Source of the DNA: Methylotenera mobilis 13
GTDB taxonomy: Bacteria; Pseudomonadota; Gammaproteobacteria; Burkholderiales; Methylophilaceae
NCBI RefSeq assembly: GCF_000384255.1
Contig: NZ_KB913035.1
Span: 248,001-312,000 of the forward strand
Length of the DNA: 64,000 nt
Direction: 5' to 3'
A model generated the notes under the pieces. It was not told the DNA's origin. It searched no databases and saw only the letters and a list, made by a program, of their open reading frames with translations. The position numbers were made by a program, and so were the translations under genes. Numbering within the stretch: position 1 is the stretch's first letter; each line of letters opens with the position of its first letter. Positions 18,101-26,894 of this stretch are shown one piece after another.

Positions 18101-19801
18101 ATCCAAATTAAAATGGCGCAAGGTGCAAAACCTGGTGAAGGCGGTCAGTTACCTGGTCATAAAGTGTCAGAGTACATTGCTAAGTTGCGTTTTTCAGTAC
18201 CAGGCGTGGGCTTAATTTCACCTCCTCCGCACCATGACATTTATTCAATTGAAGACTTGGCGCAGCTGATTCATGATTTGAAAAATGCCAACCCTAAAGC
18301 TTCAATTTCAGTGAAATTGGTTTCTGAAACTGGTGTAGGTACGGTGGCAGCAGGCGTGGCAAAAGCTAAGTCAGACCATATAGTGATTGCTGGTCATGAT
18401 GGTGGTACTGGTGCATCGCCAATTTCATCCATTAAACATGCGGGCGCGCCTTGGGAGCTAGGTCTATCTGAGACACAACAAACCTTGGTATTGAACCAAT
18501 TGCGTGGCCGTGTGGTGGTGCAAGTTGACGGCCAAATGAAGACTGGTCGTGACGTAGTGATTGGTGCCTTATTAGGTGCAGATGAGTTTGGTTTCGCGAC
18601 AGCGCCACTCGTGGTTGAGGGCTGTATCATGATGCGTAAGTGTCATTTGAACACTTGCCCAGTAGGAGTTGCAACGCAAGATCCAGAATTGCGCAAACGC
18701 TTCACAGGTCAGCCAGAGCATGTGGTGAACTACTTCTTCTTTGTGGCTGAAGAAGTGCGTGAATTAATGGCTTCTATGGGTATTGCTAAGTTTGATGACT
18801 TGATCGGCCGCCCAGATTTATTAGACATGCAAGCTGGTATTGATCACTGGAAAATTAGTGGCCTAGATTTCAGCAAAGTATTCCATCAGCCAGATATGCC
18901 AGCTAGCGTTTCACGTAAAAACAATGACGTGCAAGACCACGGCTTGATTAATGCCTTGGATAATCAACTGGTCGCACTTGCAAAACCGGCGCTAGAAAAC
19001 GGTGAAAAAGTAGTGTTGGATATTCCGATCACGAATACTAACCGTACGGTAGGTACTATGCTGTCAAATCAGGTAGCTACGCGTTATGGTAATGCTGGTT
19101 TGCCGCACGACACGATTCGCGTGAACTTCACTGGAACCTCTGGTCAAAGCTTTGCGGCATTCCTTGCCAAAGGGATTACCTTTGACCTGACAGGTGAAGG
19201 TAATGACTATGTAGGTAAAGGTCTGTGCGGCGGTCGAATCGTGATTAAGCCACCTAAAGCATTCCGTGGTATTTCACACGAGAACATTATTGTGGGTAAC
19301 ACGGTGATGTTCGGTGCAACAACGGGTGAAAGTTATTTCAGCGGCGTGGCAGGTGAGCGTTTCTGTGTGCGTAACTCAGGCGCCACTGCAGTGGTTGAAG
19401 GCGTTGGTAACCACGGTTGTGAATACATGACAGGCGGTACCGTAGTGGTGTTAGGTGTGACTGGTCAAAACTTTGCGGCTGGTATGAGTGGCGGCGTAGC
19501 TTATGTGTACGATGAAGATGGCTTATTTGCAAAACGTTGCAACATGGGCATGGTGTCTTTAGAGAAAGTTGAACATGTCGACAACGTAGCAGCCGATGCT
19601 GTGCACCATTTGAATCAGCCTGATGAAGTGACATTGCTTGCTTTAATCAACAAGCACGTTGAATACACTGACAGTGAGCGCGCTAAAGCGCTACTTGCTG
19701 ATTGGGATAATGCGCGCGCCAAGTTTGTTAAAGTAATGCCAAATGAATATAAACGCGCCTTAATCGAGCTTGCTGAAGATAAAGCGTTGGTAGCGGCTTA
19801 G
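15110..19801 (+). CDS. gltB: Glutamate synthase (NADPH) large subunit
   Basis: 1563 residues. The N-terminal glutaminase domain becomes active when a propeptide is removed to expose Cys48 ([14 protein letters not shown]); the propeptide would be 47 residues. The central and FMN-binding synthase domains follow, with the 3Fe-4S cysteines in [19 protein letters not shown], and then the C-terminal GXGXG beta-helix ([19 protein letters not shown]). It transfers glutamine amide nitrogen to 2-oxoglutarate. gltD follows after 56 bp, the usual heterodimer operon. Length is slightly above the E. coli protein. Confidence 0.98.
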   Translation: MATDLSKQIGSENALAAHDDVASVNPDLYSGRPAKQGLYRPSNERDACGVGFVAHIKGKKSHEIVQKGLELLTNLTHRGATGYDPKLGDGAGLLMQMPDAFMRKEAAKLGIELPAAGQYAVGNVFLPQTAKNREACEALFTTIVAEENQTLLGWRDVPVDNSNIAQAARDVEPTMRQVFISSTVADQNVFERKLFVIRKRIEHAVRALELQDNAAFYMPSLSSRTIVYKGMLLANEVGIYYTDLNDESIVSALALVHQRFSTNTFPAWDLAHPFRMIAHNGEINTVQGNVNWMAARHEAMRSTVIGEDLEKLWPLIAEGQSDSACFDNCLELLVAGGYSLPHAMMMLIPEAWSGNPLMDEERRAFYEYHAALMEPWDGPAAVAFTDGRMVGATLDRNGLRPARYLVTDDDIVMMASEMGVLTFPQEKIVKKWRLQPGKMLLIDMEQGRIIDDAEVKNQLATAKPYKQWIEKSRYFLSDMPKVDGHLELAADLLDTQQAFGYTQEDIKFILQPMIQNGEEGSGSMGNDAALPVLSAKPKVLYNYFKQLFAQVTNPPIDPIREELVMSLITFIGPKPNLLGVDETTPPMRLEASQPVLMLDELEQLKAIATLTQNQYKSLVLDITYPAVQGKDGMAAAVASITKAASDAVQNGFNILILSDRNVSADRVAIPALLACSATHEHLVKAGLRTSTGLVVDTGSAREVHHFALLAGYGAEAVCPWLTFETIKDMALDSYTANKNFVKAISKGLYKVMSKMGISTYQSYCGAQIFEAIGLNTAFVEQYFTGTVTNIEGIGLDQVSEEAVRLHTAAFGTDPVLANNLDAGGEYAFRVRGEEHTWTPESVSKLQNATRTGKYDTYKEYAKLINDQSRRHMTLRGLFEIKPAGAAIPLDTVESAKEIVKRFATGAMSLGSISTEAHATLAIAMNRIGGKSNTGEGGEDAKRFIPVANASTMADVLGSKLIESNINLKAGDSMRSSIKQVASGRFGVTAEYLANADQIQIKMAQGAKPGEGGQLPGHKVSEYIAKLRFSVPGVGLISPPPHHDIYSIEDLAQLIHDLKNANPKASISVKLVSETGVGTVAAGVAKAKSDHIVIAGHDGGTGASPISSIKHAGAPWELGLSETQQTLVLNQLRGRVVVQVDGQMKTGRDVVIGALLGADEFGFATAPLVVEGCIMMRKCHLNTCPVGVATQDPELRKRFTGQPEHVVNYFFFVAEEVRELMASMGIAKFDDLIGRPDLLDMQAGIDHWKISGLDFSKVFHQPDMPASVSRKNNDVQDHGLINALDNQLVALAKPALENGEKVVLDIPITNTNRTVGTMLSNQVATRYGNAGLPHDTIRVNFTGTSGQSFAAFLAKGITFDLTGEGNDYVGKGLCGGRIVIKPPKAFRGISHENIIVGNTVMFGATTGESYFSGVAGERFCVRNSGATAVVEGVGNHGCEYMTGGTVVVLGVTGQNFAAGMSGGVAYVYDEDGLFAKRCNMGMVSLEKVEHVDNVAADAVHHLNQPDEVTLLALINKHVEYTDSERAKALLADWDNARAKFVKVMPNEYKRALIELAEDKALVAA

Positions 19802-19857
19802 AGTCGCTTTTAATATGAAACAAGTAAAGAGACTCTTTTGGGAAAAGGCTTTATAGT

Positions 19858-21285
19858 ATGGGTAAAGTAACGGGATTTATGGAATTTGAACGTCTGTCCG
19901 AGGCAAATTTGCCAGTTCAGGATCGCGTTAAGAATTACAAAGAGTTTGTGCTGCATTTAACAGATGACCAAGCCAAGCAGCAAGGTGCTCGTTGTATGGA
20001 TTGTGGTATTCCGTTTTGTACAACGGGCTGTCCAATCAACAACATCATTCCAGATTGGAATGATTTGGTCTATCACCAAGACTGGCGCAGTGCGATTGAT
20101 GTATTGCATTCAACCAATAACTTTCCAGAATTCACTGGTCGTATCTGCCCTGCTCCATGTGAGGCAGCCTGTACGCTTAATATCAATGCGGATGCAGTTG
20201 GTATTAAATCAATCGAGCACGCAATCATTGATAAAGCTTGGGAAAACGACTGGGTTCAACCGCAAGTAAATCCAAATAAAACAGGCAAAAAAGTGGCTGT
20301 AGTTGGTTCTGGCCCTGCTGGTTTAGCCGCTGCACAACAATTGGCGCGTGCTGGTCACAGTGTTGTCGTATTGGAAAAAAACAGCCGTATCGGTGGTTTG
20401 TTACGTTACGGTATTCCTGACTTCAAAATGGAAAAATCGCACATTGACCGTCGTATGGCGCAAATGGAAGTGGAAGGCGTTGAGTTCCGCGTTAATCAGC
20501 ACGTTGGTGAGAACGTAAATGCTGACGATTTGGTGGCTGAGTTTGATGCTGTGGTGTTAGCAGCAGGTGCAGAGCAACCTCGTGATTTACCAGTGACTGG
20601 CCGTGAGTTGGATGGCGTACATTTTGCGATGGACTTTTTGACACCGCAAAACAAAGTAGTGGCTGGTGATAGCGTTCCTGACCAAATTAAAGCTACAGGC
20701 AAGCACGTGATTGTGATTGGTGGTGGTGATACAGGTTCTGACTGTGTGGGTACATCAAACCGTCATGGCGCATTAAGTATTACACAGTTTGAGTTGATGC
20801 CACAACCACCTGAAAAAGAGAATAAAGAACTAGTTTGGCCTAACTGGCCACTAAAACTTCGTACTTCAAGCTCACATGAAGAAGGCGCAAACCGTGATTG
20901 GTCAATTACGACTAAAGAATTGATTGGCGAAAACGGTAAAGTGGTGGCACTGAAAGGTGCACGTGTTGAGTGGGTTGACGGAAAGATGTCTGAAATCGCT
21001 GGTTCTGAATTTACGATTCCAGCTGACTTAGTGTTCTTGGCGATGGGCTTTGTGTCACCAATTCAGAAGTTGCTTGAAGCGTTTGGTGTAGAAAAAGACA
21101 ATCGTGGTAATGCCAAAGCTGCGACTGAAGGCGACGCAAGCTACAAAACTAACAAAGATAAAGTGTTTGCTGCTGGTGATGTGCGTCGCGGTCAGTCTTT
21201 AGTGGTTTGGGCAATTCGTGAAGGTCGTCAGGCTGCACGTGCAGTAGATGAATTTTTAATGGGCTCATCAGTATTGCCACGTTAA
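19858..21285 (+). CDS. gltD: Glutamate synthase (NADPH) small subunit
   Basis: 475-residue FAD- and NADPH-binding partner of GltB that feeds electrons to its FMN. The N-terminal domain holds the 4Fe-4S cysteines ([31 protein letters not shown]). The FAD-binding [18 protein letters not shown] and the NADPH-binding [14 protein letters not shown] follow. The C-terminal [18 protein letters not shown] completes the FAD site. It ends just before an imperfect terminator. Confidence 0.98.
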   Translation: MGKVTGFMEFERLSEANLPVQDRVKNYKEFVLHLTDDQAKQQGARCMDCGIPFCTTGCPINNIIPDWNDLVYHQDWRSAIDVLHSTNNFPEFTGRICPAPCEAACTLNINADAVGIKSIEHAIIDKAWENDWVQPQVNPNKTGKKVAVVGSGPAGLAAAQQLARAGHSVVVLEKNSRIGGLLRYGIPDFKMEKSHIDRRMAQMEVEGVEFRVNQHVGENVNADDLVAEFDAVVLAAGAEQPRDLPVTGRELDGVHFAMDFLTPQNKVVAGDSVPDQIKATGKHVIVIGGGDTGSDCVGTSNRHGALSITQFELMPQPPEKENKELVWPNWPLKLRTSSSHEEGANRDWSITTKELIGENGKVVALKGARVEWVDGKMSEIAGSEFTIPADLVFLAMGFVSPIQKLLEAFGVEKDNRGNAKAATEGDASYKTNKDKVFAAGDVRRGQSLVVWAIREGRQAARAVDEFLMGSSVLPR

Positions 21286-21315
21286 GTTAAATTTAAAGTA
21301 TGACAATGTAAAAAT

Positions 21316-21355
21316 AAAGGATGCAAAGTAAAACAACTTTGTGTCCTTTTTTATT
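21316..21355 (+). terminator. Rho-independent terminator after gltD
   Basis: AAAGGATGCAAAGT and ACTTTGTGTCCTTT pair with two central mismatches around a short loop, followed by a T-rich tract (TTTTTTATTT). It separates gltBD from hemE, whose ATG lies 12 bp downstream. Confidence 0.75.
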
Positions 21356-21366
21356 TAGGTAATCAA

Positions 21367-22431
21367 ATGAATCAATTAAAAAACGACACATTCTTAAAAG
21401 CGCTGATGCGCCAACCAACGGACTACACCCCAGTGTGGATGATGCGCCAGGCTGGCCGCTATTTACCTGAATATCGTGAGAGCCGTAAGACTGCTGGGAG
21501 TTTTTTGCAGCTTTGTAAAAATGCACAATTTGCGACAGATGTGACGCTACAACCTTTGGATCGCTATCCACTGTTAGATGCCGCGATTCTGTTCTCAGAC
21601 ATTCTCACGGTGCCAGATGCCATGGGCTTAGGTTTGTACTTTGAAGAAGGCGAAGGCCCAAAGTTTGAGCGTACCTTACAGCAAGAAGCCGATATTCAGA
21701 AACTAGTCGTGCCAGATATGGCGAAGCTGCAATATGTGTTTGATGCAGTGAGTAGCATCCGCAAAGCATTGGATGGCCGTGTACCTTTGATTGGCTTCTC
21801 AGGCAGCCCTTGGACGCTCGCTACTTATATGGTGGAAGGCAAAGGCGGTACAGACTTTTTAACCACTAAGAAAATGGCGTATGCACGCCCTGATTTATTG
21901 CATCATATTTTAGAGACAACCGCGCAGACTGTGATTCAATATCTGAATGCACAGATTATGGCAGGTGCGCAGGCTGTAATGATATTTGACTCATGGGGCG
22001 GCGCACTTTCGCACAATGCCTATACTGAGTTTTCACTCAATTACATGCAAAAAATTGTGAATGGCTTAATTAAAACCAATGATGGTCGTAAAGTGCCAAG
22101 TATTGTATTCACTAAAGGCGGCGGTTTATGGTTAGAAGCACAGGCTGAGATCGGCGCAGATGCATTAGGCTTGGATTGGACAGTGGATATTGGTAGTGCA
22201 CGTCAACGTGTGGGTGATAAAGTGGCGCTGCAAGGCAATTTAGATCCGGCTATTTTACTATCAACACCAGAAGCGATTGAGAAAGAAGTGATTAGCGTAC
22301 TTGCAAGCTACGGCAAAGGCCATGGCCACGTCTTTAATTTGGGTCATGGCATCACACAATGGACGCCACCAGAAAATGCGGCAGCAATGCTCGCTGCTAT
22401 TAGAGCGCATAGCCAGCAATACCATGTGTAA
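21367..22431 (+). CDS. hemE: Uroporphyrinogen decarboxylase
   Basis: 354-residue enzyme that converts uroporphyrinogen III to coproporphyrinogen III in heme synthesis. Family signatures are [16 protein letters not shown] near residue 22, the catalytic-Asp segment [29 protein letters not shown], and the C-terminal [16 protein letters not shown]. Length is standard. A strong terminator follows at 22470. gltBD and hemE neighbours are common in betaproteobacteria. Confidence 0.98.
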   Translation: MNQLKNDTFLKALMRQPTDYTPVWMMRQAGRYLPEYRESRKTAGSFLQLCKNAQFATDVTLQPLDRYPLLDAAILFSDILTVPDAMGLGLYFEEGEGPKFERTLQQEADIQKLVVPDMAKLQYVFDAVSSIRKALDGRVPLIGFSGSPWTLATYMVEGKGGTDFLTTKKMAYARPDLLHHILETTAQTVIQYLNAQIMAGAQAVMIFDSWGGALSHNAYTEFSLNYMQKIVNGLIKTNDGRKVPSIVFTKGGGLWLEAQAEIGADALGLDWTVDIGSARQRVGDKVALQGNLDPAILLSTPEAIEKEVISVLASYGKGHGHVFNLGHGITQWTPPENAAAMLAAIRAHSQQYHV

Positions 22432-22469
22432 TTTGCTATTTTATCCACAATTAGCTGGATAACGACATT

Positions 22470-22502
22470 AAAAAAGCCTGATCACATTGATCAGGCTTTT
22501 TT
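22470..22502 (+). terminator. Bidirectional Rho-independent terminator
   Basis: GCCTGATCA/TGATCAGGC stem with a CAT loop, flanked by an A-run on the left and a T-run on the right. It can end hemE transcription and, on the other strand, the convergent hydrolase gene. Confidence 0.92.
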
Positions 22503-22538
22503 GTACGTATACGCTAATGAATAGCGAATAGGTATGGA

Positions 22539-23279
22539 TTATTGATGTAACGTACGGCTAAACAAATTCAATGCCAGTTGGTAACCAATCATTGCAGTTT
22601 GCGCGTCATAACGTTCACCTTCATCACGCATAAATGCATGCTGGGCATTAAACTCGTGCCATGTGAATGTGATATTGGTATCACCTAGCTTTTTATACAC
22701 ATCAGCACGTCCAGCTGCAGGAATGTGCGGATCTTGCTTGCCCCAGATCATCAATAGCTCGCCTGTAATGTCGCTAAGGCGCTCCATGCTGTGTTGTCCT
22801 GGTTTGTTAGGAATCACTTGTGTGTGCAAGTCTGTTGCGTAGAAGCATGCTGTACCTTTGATTTCAGGTTGTAATGCTGCGCGGAAAGCTAAATGTCCAC
22901 CAATGCAGAAGCCCATTGCACCGATGTTGCCGTTATACCACGCTTGTTGTTTCACAAAAGCGATCATGGCGGCGTTGTCAGTGTCATAGCCTTCAACATC
23001 TTTTGCTGATTTATCGGCATTACCTTTATCGCGGCCGGCATCGTCATAACCTAATACAGTACCAATTGGGTTTAACTCATGGAACACTTCAGGCACGAGT
23101 ACAGCATAGCCGTGGCTGGCAATAATTTTAGCAGCACGTTCAATAGGGCCGGTTTGCTGAAAAATCTCTGAGTAGAATAAAACAGTAGGATATTTTCCAT
23201 CGCCTGTTGGGCGGTGAATATATGTGCGCATAACACCAGTAGGTGTGTTAATGTCAGCAATGTGGCTTTGAATGTTCAT
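22539..23279 (-). CDS. Dienelactone hydrolase family protein
   Basis: About 246 residues, alpha/beta-hydrolase fold. The nucleophile is the Cys of GFCIGGH; the conserved Asp lies in QDPHIPAAGRADVY and the His in NAQHAFMRDEG, giving the Cys-Asp-His triad of the family. Substrate is unknown; family members open lactones or act on carboxymethylene compounds. I start at the ATG 23277-23279 (MNIQSHIADINTPTG), since the 34 residues predicted upstream are not like the family. The gene stands alone between hemE and thiS. Confidence 0.85.
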   Translation of the reverse strand: MNIQSHIADINTPTGVMRTYIHRPTGDGKYPTVLFYSEIFQQTGPIERAAKIIASHGYAVLVPEVFHELNPIGTVLGYDDAGRDKGNADKSAKDVEGYDTDNAAMIAFVKQQAWYNGNIGAMGFCIGGHLAFRAALQPEIKGTACFYATDLHTQVIPNKPGQHSMERLSDITGELLMIWGKQDPHIPAAGRADVYKKLGDTNITFTWHEFNAQHAFMRDEGERYDAQTAMIGYQLALNLFSRTLHQ

Positions 23280-23539
23280 GATAGCTCTCTGAATAGACTT
23301 CCAAATAAAAAACTCGAGATATTGTACAACGACACACATGTTTTTTGTGGGATATGTGTGCTTTCTAAGCATGTAAATCAAGCATTTGGCACTATAAATC
23401 TTATTAGTTAAATATTAGAGATAACTAAATTAAGGTTTGCTAAGAGTAGTACAATTTTCGTAAAATATTGTTTTGAATCTATTTGTGTAAACAATCACAT
23501 ATTGTTTATCCAATATCAGGTGAATTGGTATCTGCTGAG

Positions 23540-23594
23540 TTAGTCAGATGGTCATGATTTCCTGATCTAATCACATGGTATTTAGTCATATGGT
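23540..23594 (+). repeat. Three near-identical 13-bp direct repeats upstream of thiS
   Basis: TTAGTCAGATGGT (23540-23552), CTAATCACATGGT (23567-23579) and TTAGTCATATGGT (23582-23594) all precede the thiS ATG at 23604. They lie in the 324-bp gap 23280-23603, which otherwise holds only AT-rich sequence and the promoters of two divergent genes. They may be operator half-sites. No complete TPP riboswitch could be assembled here. Confidence 0.5.
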
Positions 23595-23603
23595 GCAATT
23601 TCT

Positions 23604-23807
23604 ATGCAACTTATAATAAATGGTAAATCGCGCAGTTTTGAGCTTGCGCAGATGAGTGCTGCGCAGTTAGTCGAGCAGTTAGAACTAGTCGGAAAACGCT
23701 TGGCGATAGAACTTAATGGCGAAATCGTACCGCGTAGCCAATTCGCAGACACTCCATTGTCAAATGGTGACAAATTAGAGATCGTTGGCGCAGTCGGCGG
23801 CGGTTAG
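23604..23807 (+). CDS. thiS: Sulfur carrier protein ThiS
   Basis: 67-residue ubiquitin-fold carrier that donates sulfur, as a C-terminal thiocarboxylate, to ThiG. The fold residues and the essential GlyGly end (IVGAVGGG) are present. It lies 50 bp upstream of thiG. The adenylating enzyme ThiF is not in this window. Confidence 0.95.
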   Translation: MQLIINGKSRSFELAQMSAAQLVEQLELVGKRLAIELNGEIVPRSQFADTPLSNGDKLEIVGAVGGG

Positions 23808-23857
23808 CCCGCACATCGAATATATTCACGATTAATGAATGATGAAGGATAAAAAAG

Positions 23858-24643
23858 TTGTCAGATTTATTGAAAATAGCAAATAAGACCTATCAATCAC
23901 GCTTGTTGGTGGGTACTGGTAAATATAAAGACTTTGCTGAGACACGCGCGGCGATTGATGCCAGTGGTGCAGAAATTATCACCGTGGCAATTCGCAGAAC
24001 TAATATTGGCCAAACCGCAGGCGAACCTTCACTGCTCGACTTTTTACCGCCAGAAGAGTTTACTTATTTGCCAAATACCGCCGGCTGTTATTCTGCGGAT
24101 GAGGCTGTGCGCACATTACGCTTAGCACGCGAATTATTAGATGGTCATCAATTAGTGAAGTTAGAGGTGTTAGGTGACCCTAATACTTTATACCCTAATA
24201 TGACTGAAACACTTGCCGCCGCTAAAACCTTGGTCAAAGATGGTTTTGACGTGATGGTGTATTGCTCTGATGATCCGATTATCGCAAAACAGTTAGAAGA
24301 AATTGGCTGTTGCGCAGTGATGCCACTAGCCTCATTAATTGGTTCTGGGATGGGCATATTAAATCCGTGGAATCTTCAAATCATCATAGAAAATGCAAAA
24401 ATCCCAGTATTGGTAGACGCAGGCGTCGGCACTGCTTCTGATGCTGCGATTGCGATGGAACTTGGGTGCCAAGGCGTATTGATGAACACGGCGATTGCTG
24501 CTGCAAAAAACCCTGTATTAATGGCAGGTGCAATGAAGAAAGCAGTAGAGGCAGGTCGTGAAGCCTATCTGGCTGGACGTATGCCTAAAAAGCTATATTC
24601 TGCGAGCCCTAGCTCACCAACAACGGGCTTGATTTCGAAGTAA
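23858..24643 (+). CDS. thiG: Thiazole synthase
   Basis: 261-residue TIM-barrel enzyme that forms the thiazole phosphate of thiamine from deoxyxylulose phosphate, dehydroglycine and ThiS-thiocarboxylate. Landmarks are [11 protein letters not shown], the Schiff-base Lys in LVKLEVLGD, and [21 protein letters not shown]. Translation appears to begin at TTG 23858-23860 after an AAGGAT site. It forms an operon with thiS and is followed by about 205 bp without a gene. Confidence 0.96.
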   Translation: MSDLLKIANKTYQSRLLVGTGKYKDFAETRAAIDASGAEIITVAIRRTNIGQTAGEPSLLDFLPPEEFTYLPNTAGCYSADEAVRTLRLARELLDGHQLVKLEVLGDPNTLYPNMTETLAAAKTLVKDGFDVMVYCSDDPIIAKQLEEIGCCAVMPLASLIGSGMGILNPWNLQIIIENAKIPVLVDAGVGTASDAAIAMELGCQGVLMNTAIAAAKNPVLMAGAMKKAVEAGREAYLAGRMPKKLYSASPSSPTTGLISK

Positions 24644-24848
24644 GCGTTGAAGTAAAACGAAGATTCATCATTCGCCATATTTTGCACGTTGGTGTTATTG
24701 CATGTCATTTAATGCATTTAAAAGCTGATTTGTACCATATGAAGCTACTCAGTCATGTGTTCTGATTTCAACATATACGATAGATGATAAGTCTTAAATT
24801 TTTGAACTTACACTTAAGCATAGAAGCAGTTAGGCATAGAACACGATC

Positions 24849-25232
24849 ATGAGTAGCGTCAAACATTATGAATGTACCGTAAAAGTTGAGGTCACTTTTA
24901 TCGCGGAGCAGTCCGATATCGAGCATAATCAATATGCTTTTGCTTATCATGTGACAATCACTAATACAGGAAATGTGTCGGCCCAATTGATTAGCCGTCA
25001 TTGGGTAGTGACTGAAGCTAACGGCGAGACAAAAGAGATTAGAGGGTTGGGTGTGGTTGGTGCACAACCTTTGCTTAAGCCCACTGAGCGTTATGAGTAT
25101 ACGAGCGGCACATTGATTAATACGCCTATGGGTGAGATGCATGGCACGTATCAAATGGTGGCAGAAGACGGCACACAGTTTGATGCGGTGATTGCTCCTT
25201 TTTCACTCGCAATGCCCAGAATATTGCATTAA
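24849..25232 (+). CDS. apaG: ApaG (Co2+/Mg2+ efflux-associated domain protein)
   Basis: 127-residue protein made of one ApaG/DUF525 immunoglobulin-like domain. The conserved YAFAYHVTITNTG, SRHWVVTEANG and the GxGVVGxQP loop are all visible. In enterobacteria apaG neighbours ksgA and apaH; here it sits before mltA instead. Biochemical role is not settled. Confidence 0.93.
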   Translation: MSSVKHYECTVKVEVTFIAEQSDIEHNQYAFAYHVTITNTGNVSAQLISRHWVVTEANGETKEIRGLGVVGAQPLLKPTERYEYTSGTLINTPMGEMHGTYQMVAEDGTQFDAVIAPFSLAMPRILH

Positions 25233-25296
25233 GTTAAGCGTTTTATCCCTTTATCAACCTGTATTCAAGACCCCATACACAAGACTAGTTGTCACA

Positions 25297-26574
25297 ATGA
25301 GAAAAATTGCACATCATACTTTGCTCGTATTGCTCACACTGTTGATGATGGCATGCGCAAATAAGAGTATTAAGCCGGTAGCCGTTCCTGCGCCACCGCA
25401 GGCAAAATGCGACTGTCCAGCTGTAGGGGCACCAGTGCAAGTGCCAGCCAGTAGCAAGCCAGTTGAGGTAACGGCTGATCAACAAAAGCAGCTGGCCAAA
25501 TTGCCTGATTACGGCTTATTGCAAATGGTAGACTGGAACGACATTGATGGACTGCAAGTTGATAATTTGAGCTTGGCTTGGCCAGCATGGATGCAAAGTT
25601 GTTCGACATTGATTAATAAGCCAGTGTGGAAAAGTGCTTGCACTGCCGCACAAAAATTAAATAATGAGACTGCAAGCAAGCCGCAAACACAGGCGGTACT
25701 TAATTACTTTCAAGAGTACTTCTCAGTGTATAAAACGAGTAATGTTGATGGTTCTGAACAAGGGCTGATTACAGGTTACTACCAACCTTTACTAAAAGGC
25801 AGCCGCACCAAGTCAGCTAAGTATCCTAATCCACTTTATGCTACACCTGATGACTTAATTACCGTGGAGTTGGACAGTTTATTCCCAGAGCTGAAATATA
25901 AGCGTGTGCGTGGTCGCTTAGTGGGTAATAAATTGGTGCCCTATTACAACCGAGCAGAAATTGAAACTGAAGCTTCGCCAGTGAAAGGTCGTGAGTTTGT
26001 ATATATTGATGACATTATTGACGTCTTTTTCTTACAGATTCAAGGCTCAGGCTTGGTGCAGTTAGATACTGGTGAGCAAATGCACGTAGGTTATGCTGAT
26101 CAGAATGGACATACCTATAATTCAATCGGCCGTTTGCTGATAGAGCGTGGCGAATTGACACTGGCACAAGCCTCCATGCAAGGGATTAAGAACTGGGCAC
26201 GTAATAACTTAGATAAGCTACGCGAGTTGCTTAACCAAAATCCAAGCTATGTGTTCTTTAGGGAGCTTCCTGCTGGCTTACCTGGGCCATTAGGCGCATT
26301 AGGCGTGCCAATTTTGGCCGAGCGCAGTGTCGCGGTTGATCCTAAGTTTGTGCCATTAGGCGCCCCTGTGTTTTTATCAACGACAGAGCCAAATACAAGT
26401 AAACCTTTAAAACGTTTAATGATGGCTCAGGATACAGGCGGTGCAATTAAGGGTGGTGTTCGTGCAGACTTCTTTTGGGGGGCTGGCGCCAGTGCAGGAG
26501 CAAAAGCTGGTGCGATGAAGCAAACTGGCAAGATTTGGGTGTTTTTACCAAAAGAGTTTGTGATTAAGCCTTAA
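25297..26574 (+). CDS. mltA: Membrane-bound lytic murein transglycosylase A
   Basis: About 425 residues. It cleaves peptidoglycan glycan strands and leaves 1,6-anhydro ends. A lipoprotein signal with lipobox LMMAC places it on the outer-membrane inner face. The MltA barrel domain (LITGYYQPLLKGS...) and the C-terminal 3D domain with catalytic Asp (MMAQDTGGAIKGGVRADFFWG in two halves) are present. I choose ATG 25297, which gives a proper lipoprotein signal; a start 105 bp earlier overlaps apaG and has no signal sequence. Confidence 0.95.
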   Translation: MRKIAHHTLLVLLTLLMMACANKSIKPVAVPAPPQAKCDCPAVGAPVQVPASSKPVEVTADQQKQLAKLPDYGLLQMVDWNDIDGLQVDNLSLAWPAWMQSCSTLINKPVWKSACTAAQKLNNETASKPQTQAVLNYFQEYFSVYKTSNVDGSEQGLITGYYQPLLKGSRTKSAKYPNPLYATPDDLITVELDSLFPELKYKRVRGRLVGNKLVPYYNRAEIETEASPVKGREFVYIDDIIDVFFLQIQGSGLVQLDTGEQMHVGYADQNGHTYNSIGRLLIERGELTLAQASMQGIKNWARNNLDKLRELLNQNPSYVFFRELPAGLPGPLGALGVPILAERSVAVDPKFVPLGAPVFLSTTEPNTSKPLKRLMMAQDTGGAIKGGVRADFFWGAGASAGAKAGAMKQTGKIWVFLPKEFVIKP

Positions 26575-26616
26575 AAATAAATACTTAATCTAGGATCATC
26601 GCCATTGTTTGATGGC

Positions 26617-26651
26617 AAATAAAAAGGGTGCCTATAGCACCCTTTTTATTT
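26617..26651. terminator. Bidirectional terminator between mltA and pqqA
   Basis: A perfect 15-bp stem (arms 26617-26631 and 26637-26651) with a 5-nt loop, A-rich on one side and T-rich on the other. It ends mltA on the plus strand and pqqA on the minus strand. Confidence 0.93.
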
Positions 26652-26663
26652 ATACGTAAGATA

Positions 26664-26735
26664 TTACTTGTTCATTACGTACATTGTAACTTCAAAACCG
26701 AAACGCATTTCAGTAGCAGCTGGTGTTGTCCACAT
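26664..26735 (-). CDS. pqqA: PQQ precursor peptide PqqA (23 residues)
   Basis: Encodes MWTTPAATEMRFGFEVTMYV plus MNK. The EVTMY core carries the conserved Glu and Tyr that PqqE crosslinks to begin pyrroloquinoline quinone synthesis; the MW(T)TPA start and EMRFGFE segment are typical. An AGGAG ribosome site lies 7-8 nt upstream. It has its own terminator at 26617, and no pqqB, C, D or E lies nearby, so it is a monocistronic copy. PQQ serves methanol dehydrogenases in methylotrophs. It is too short for ordinary gene callers. Confidence 0.95.
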   Translation of the reverse strand: MWTTPAATEMRFGFEVTMYVMNK

Positions 26736-26894
26736 AGTAATTCTCCTTTTATATAAATTCGTACCGCATTTGCTCAATTACATTTGCATTACGTGGATAG
26801 GATATTACGGCGCCTTAGGTTTTGTAGCATGACTTAGTTCATGAATGCAGGCTAATGAAAATCATTAGAACTGTACTTGTTTGATGCCCGCGGT

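Noticed and set aside
23280-23381. 34-residue extension of the dienelactone hydrolase
   Set aside because: No family similarity and a better start with ribosome site exists at 23279.
23382-23603. TPP riboswitch ahead of thiS
   Set aside because: Short CTGAG and CCTGAT pieces occur, but the conserved pyrimidine-sensor and pyrophosphate helices cannot be assembled.
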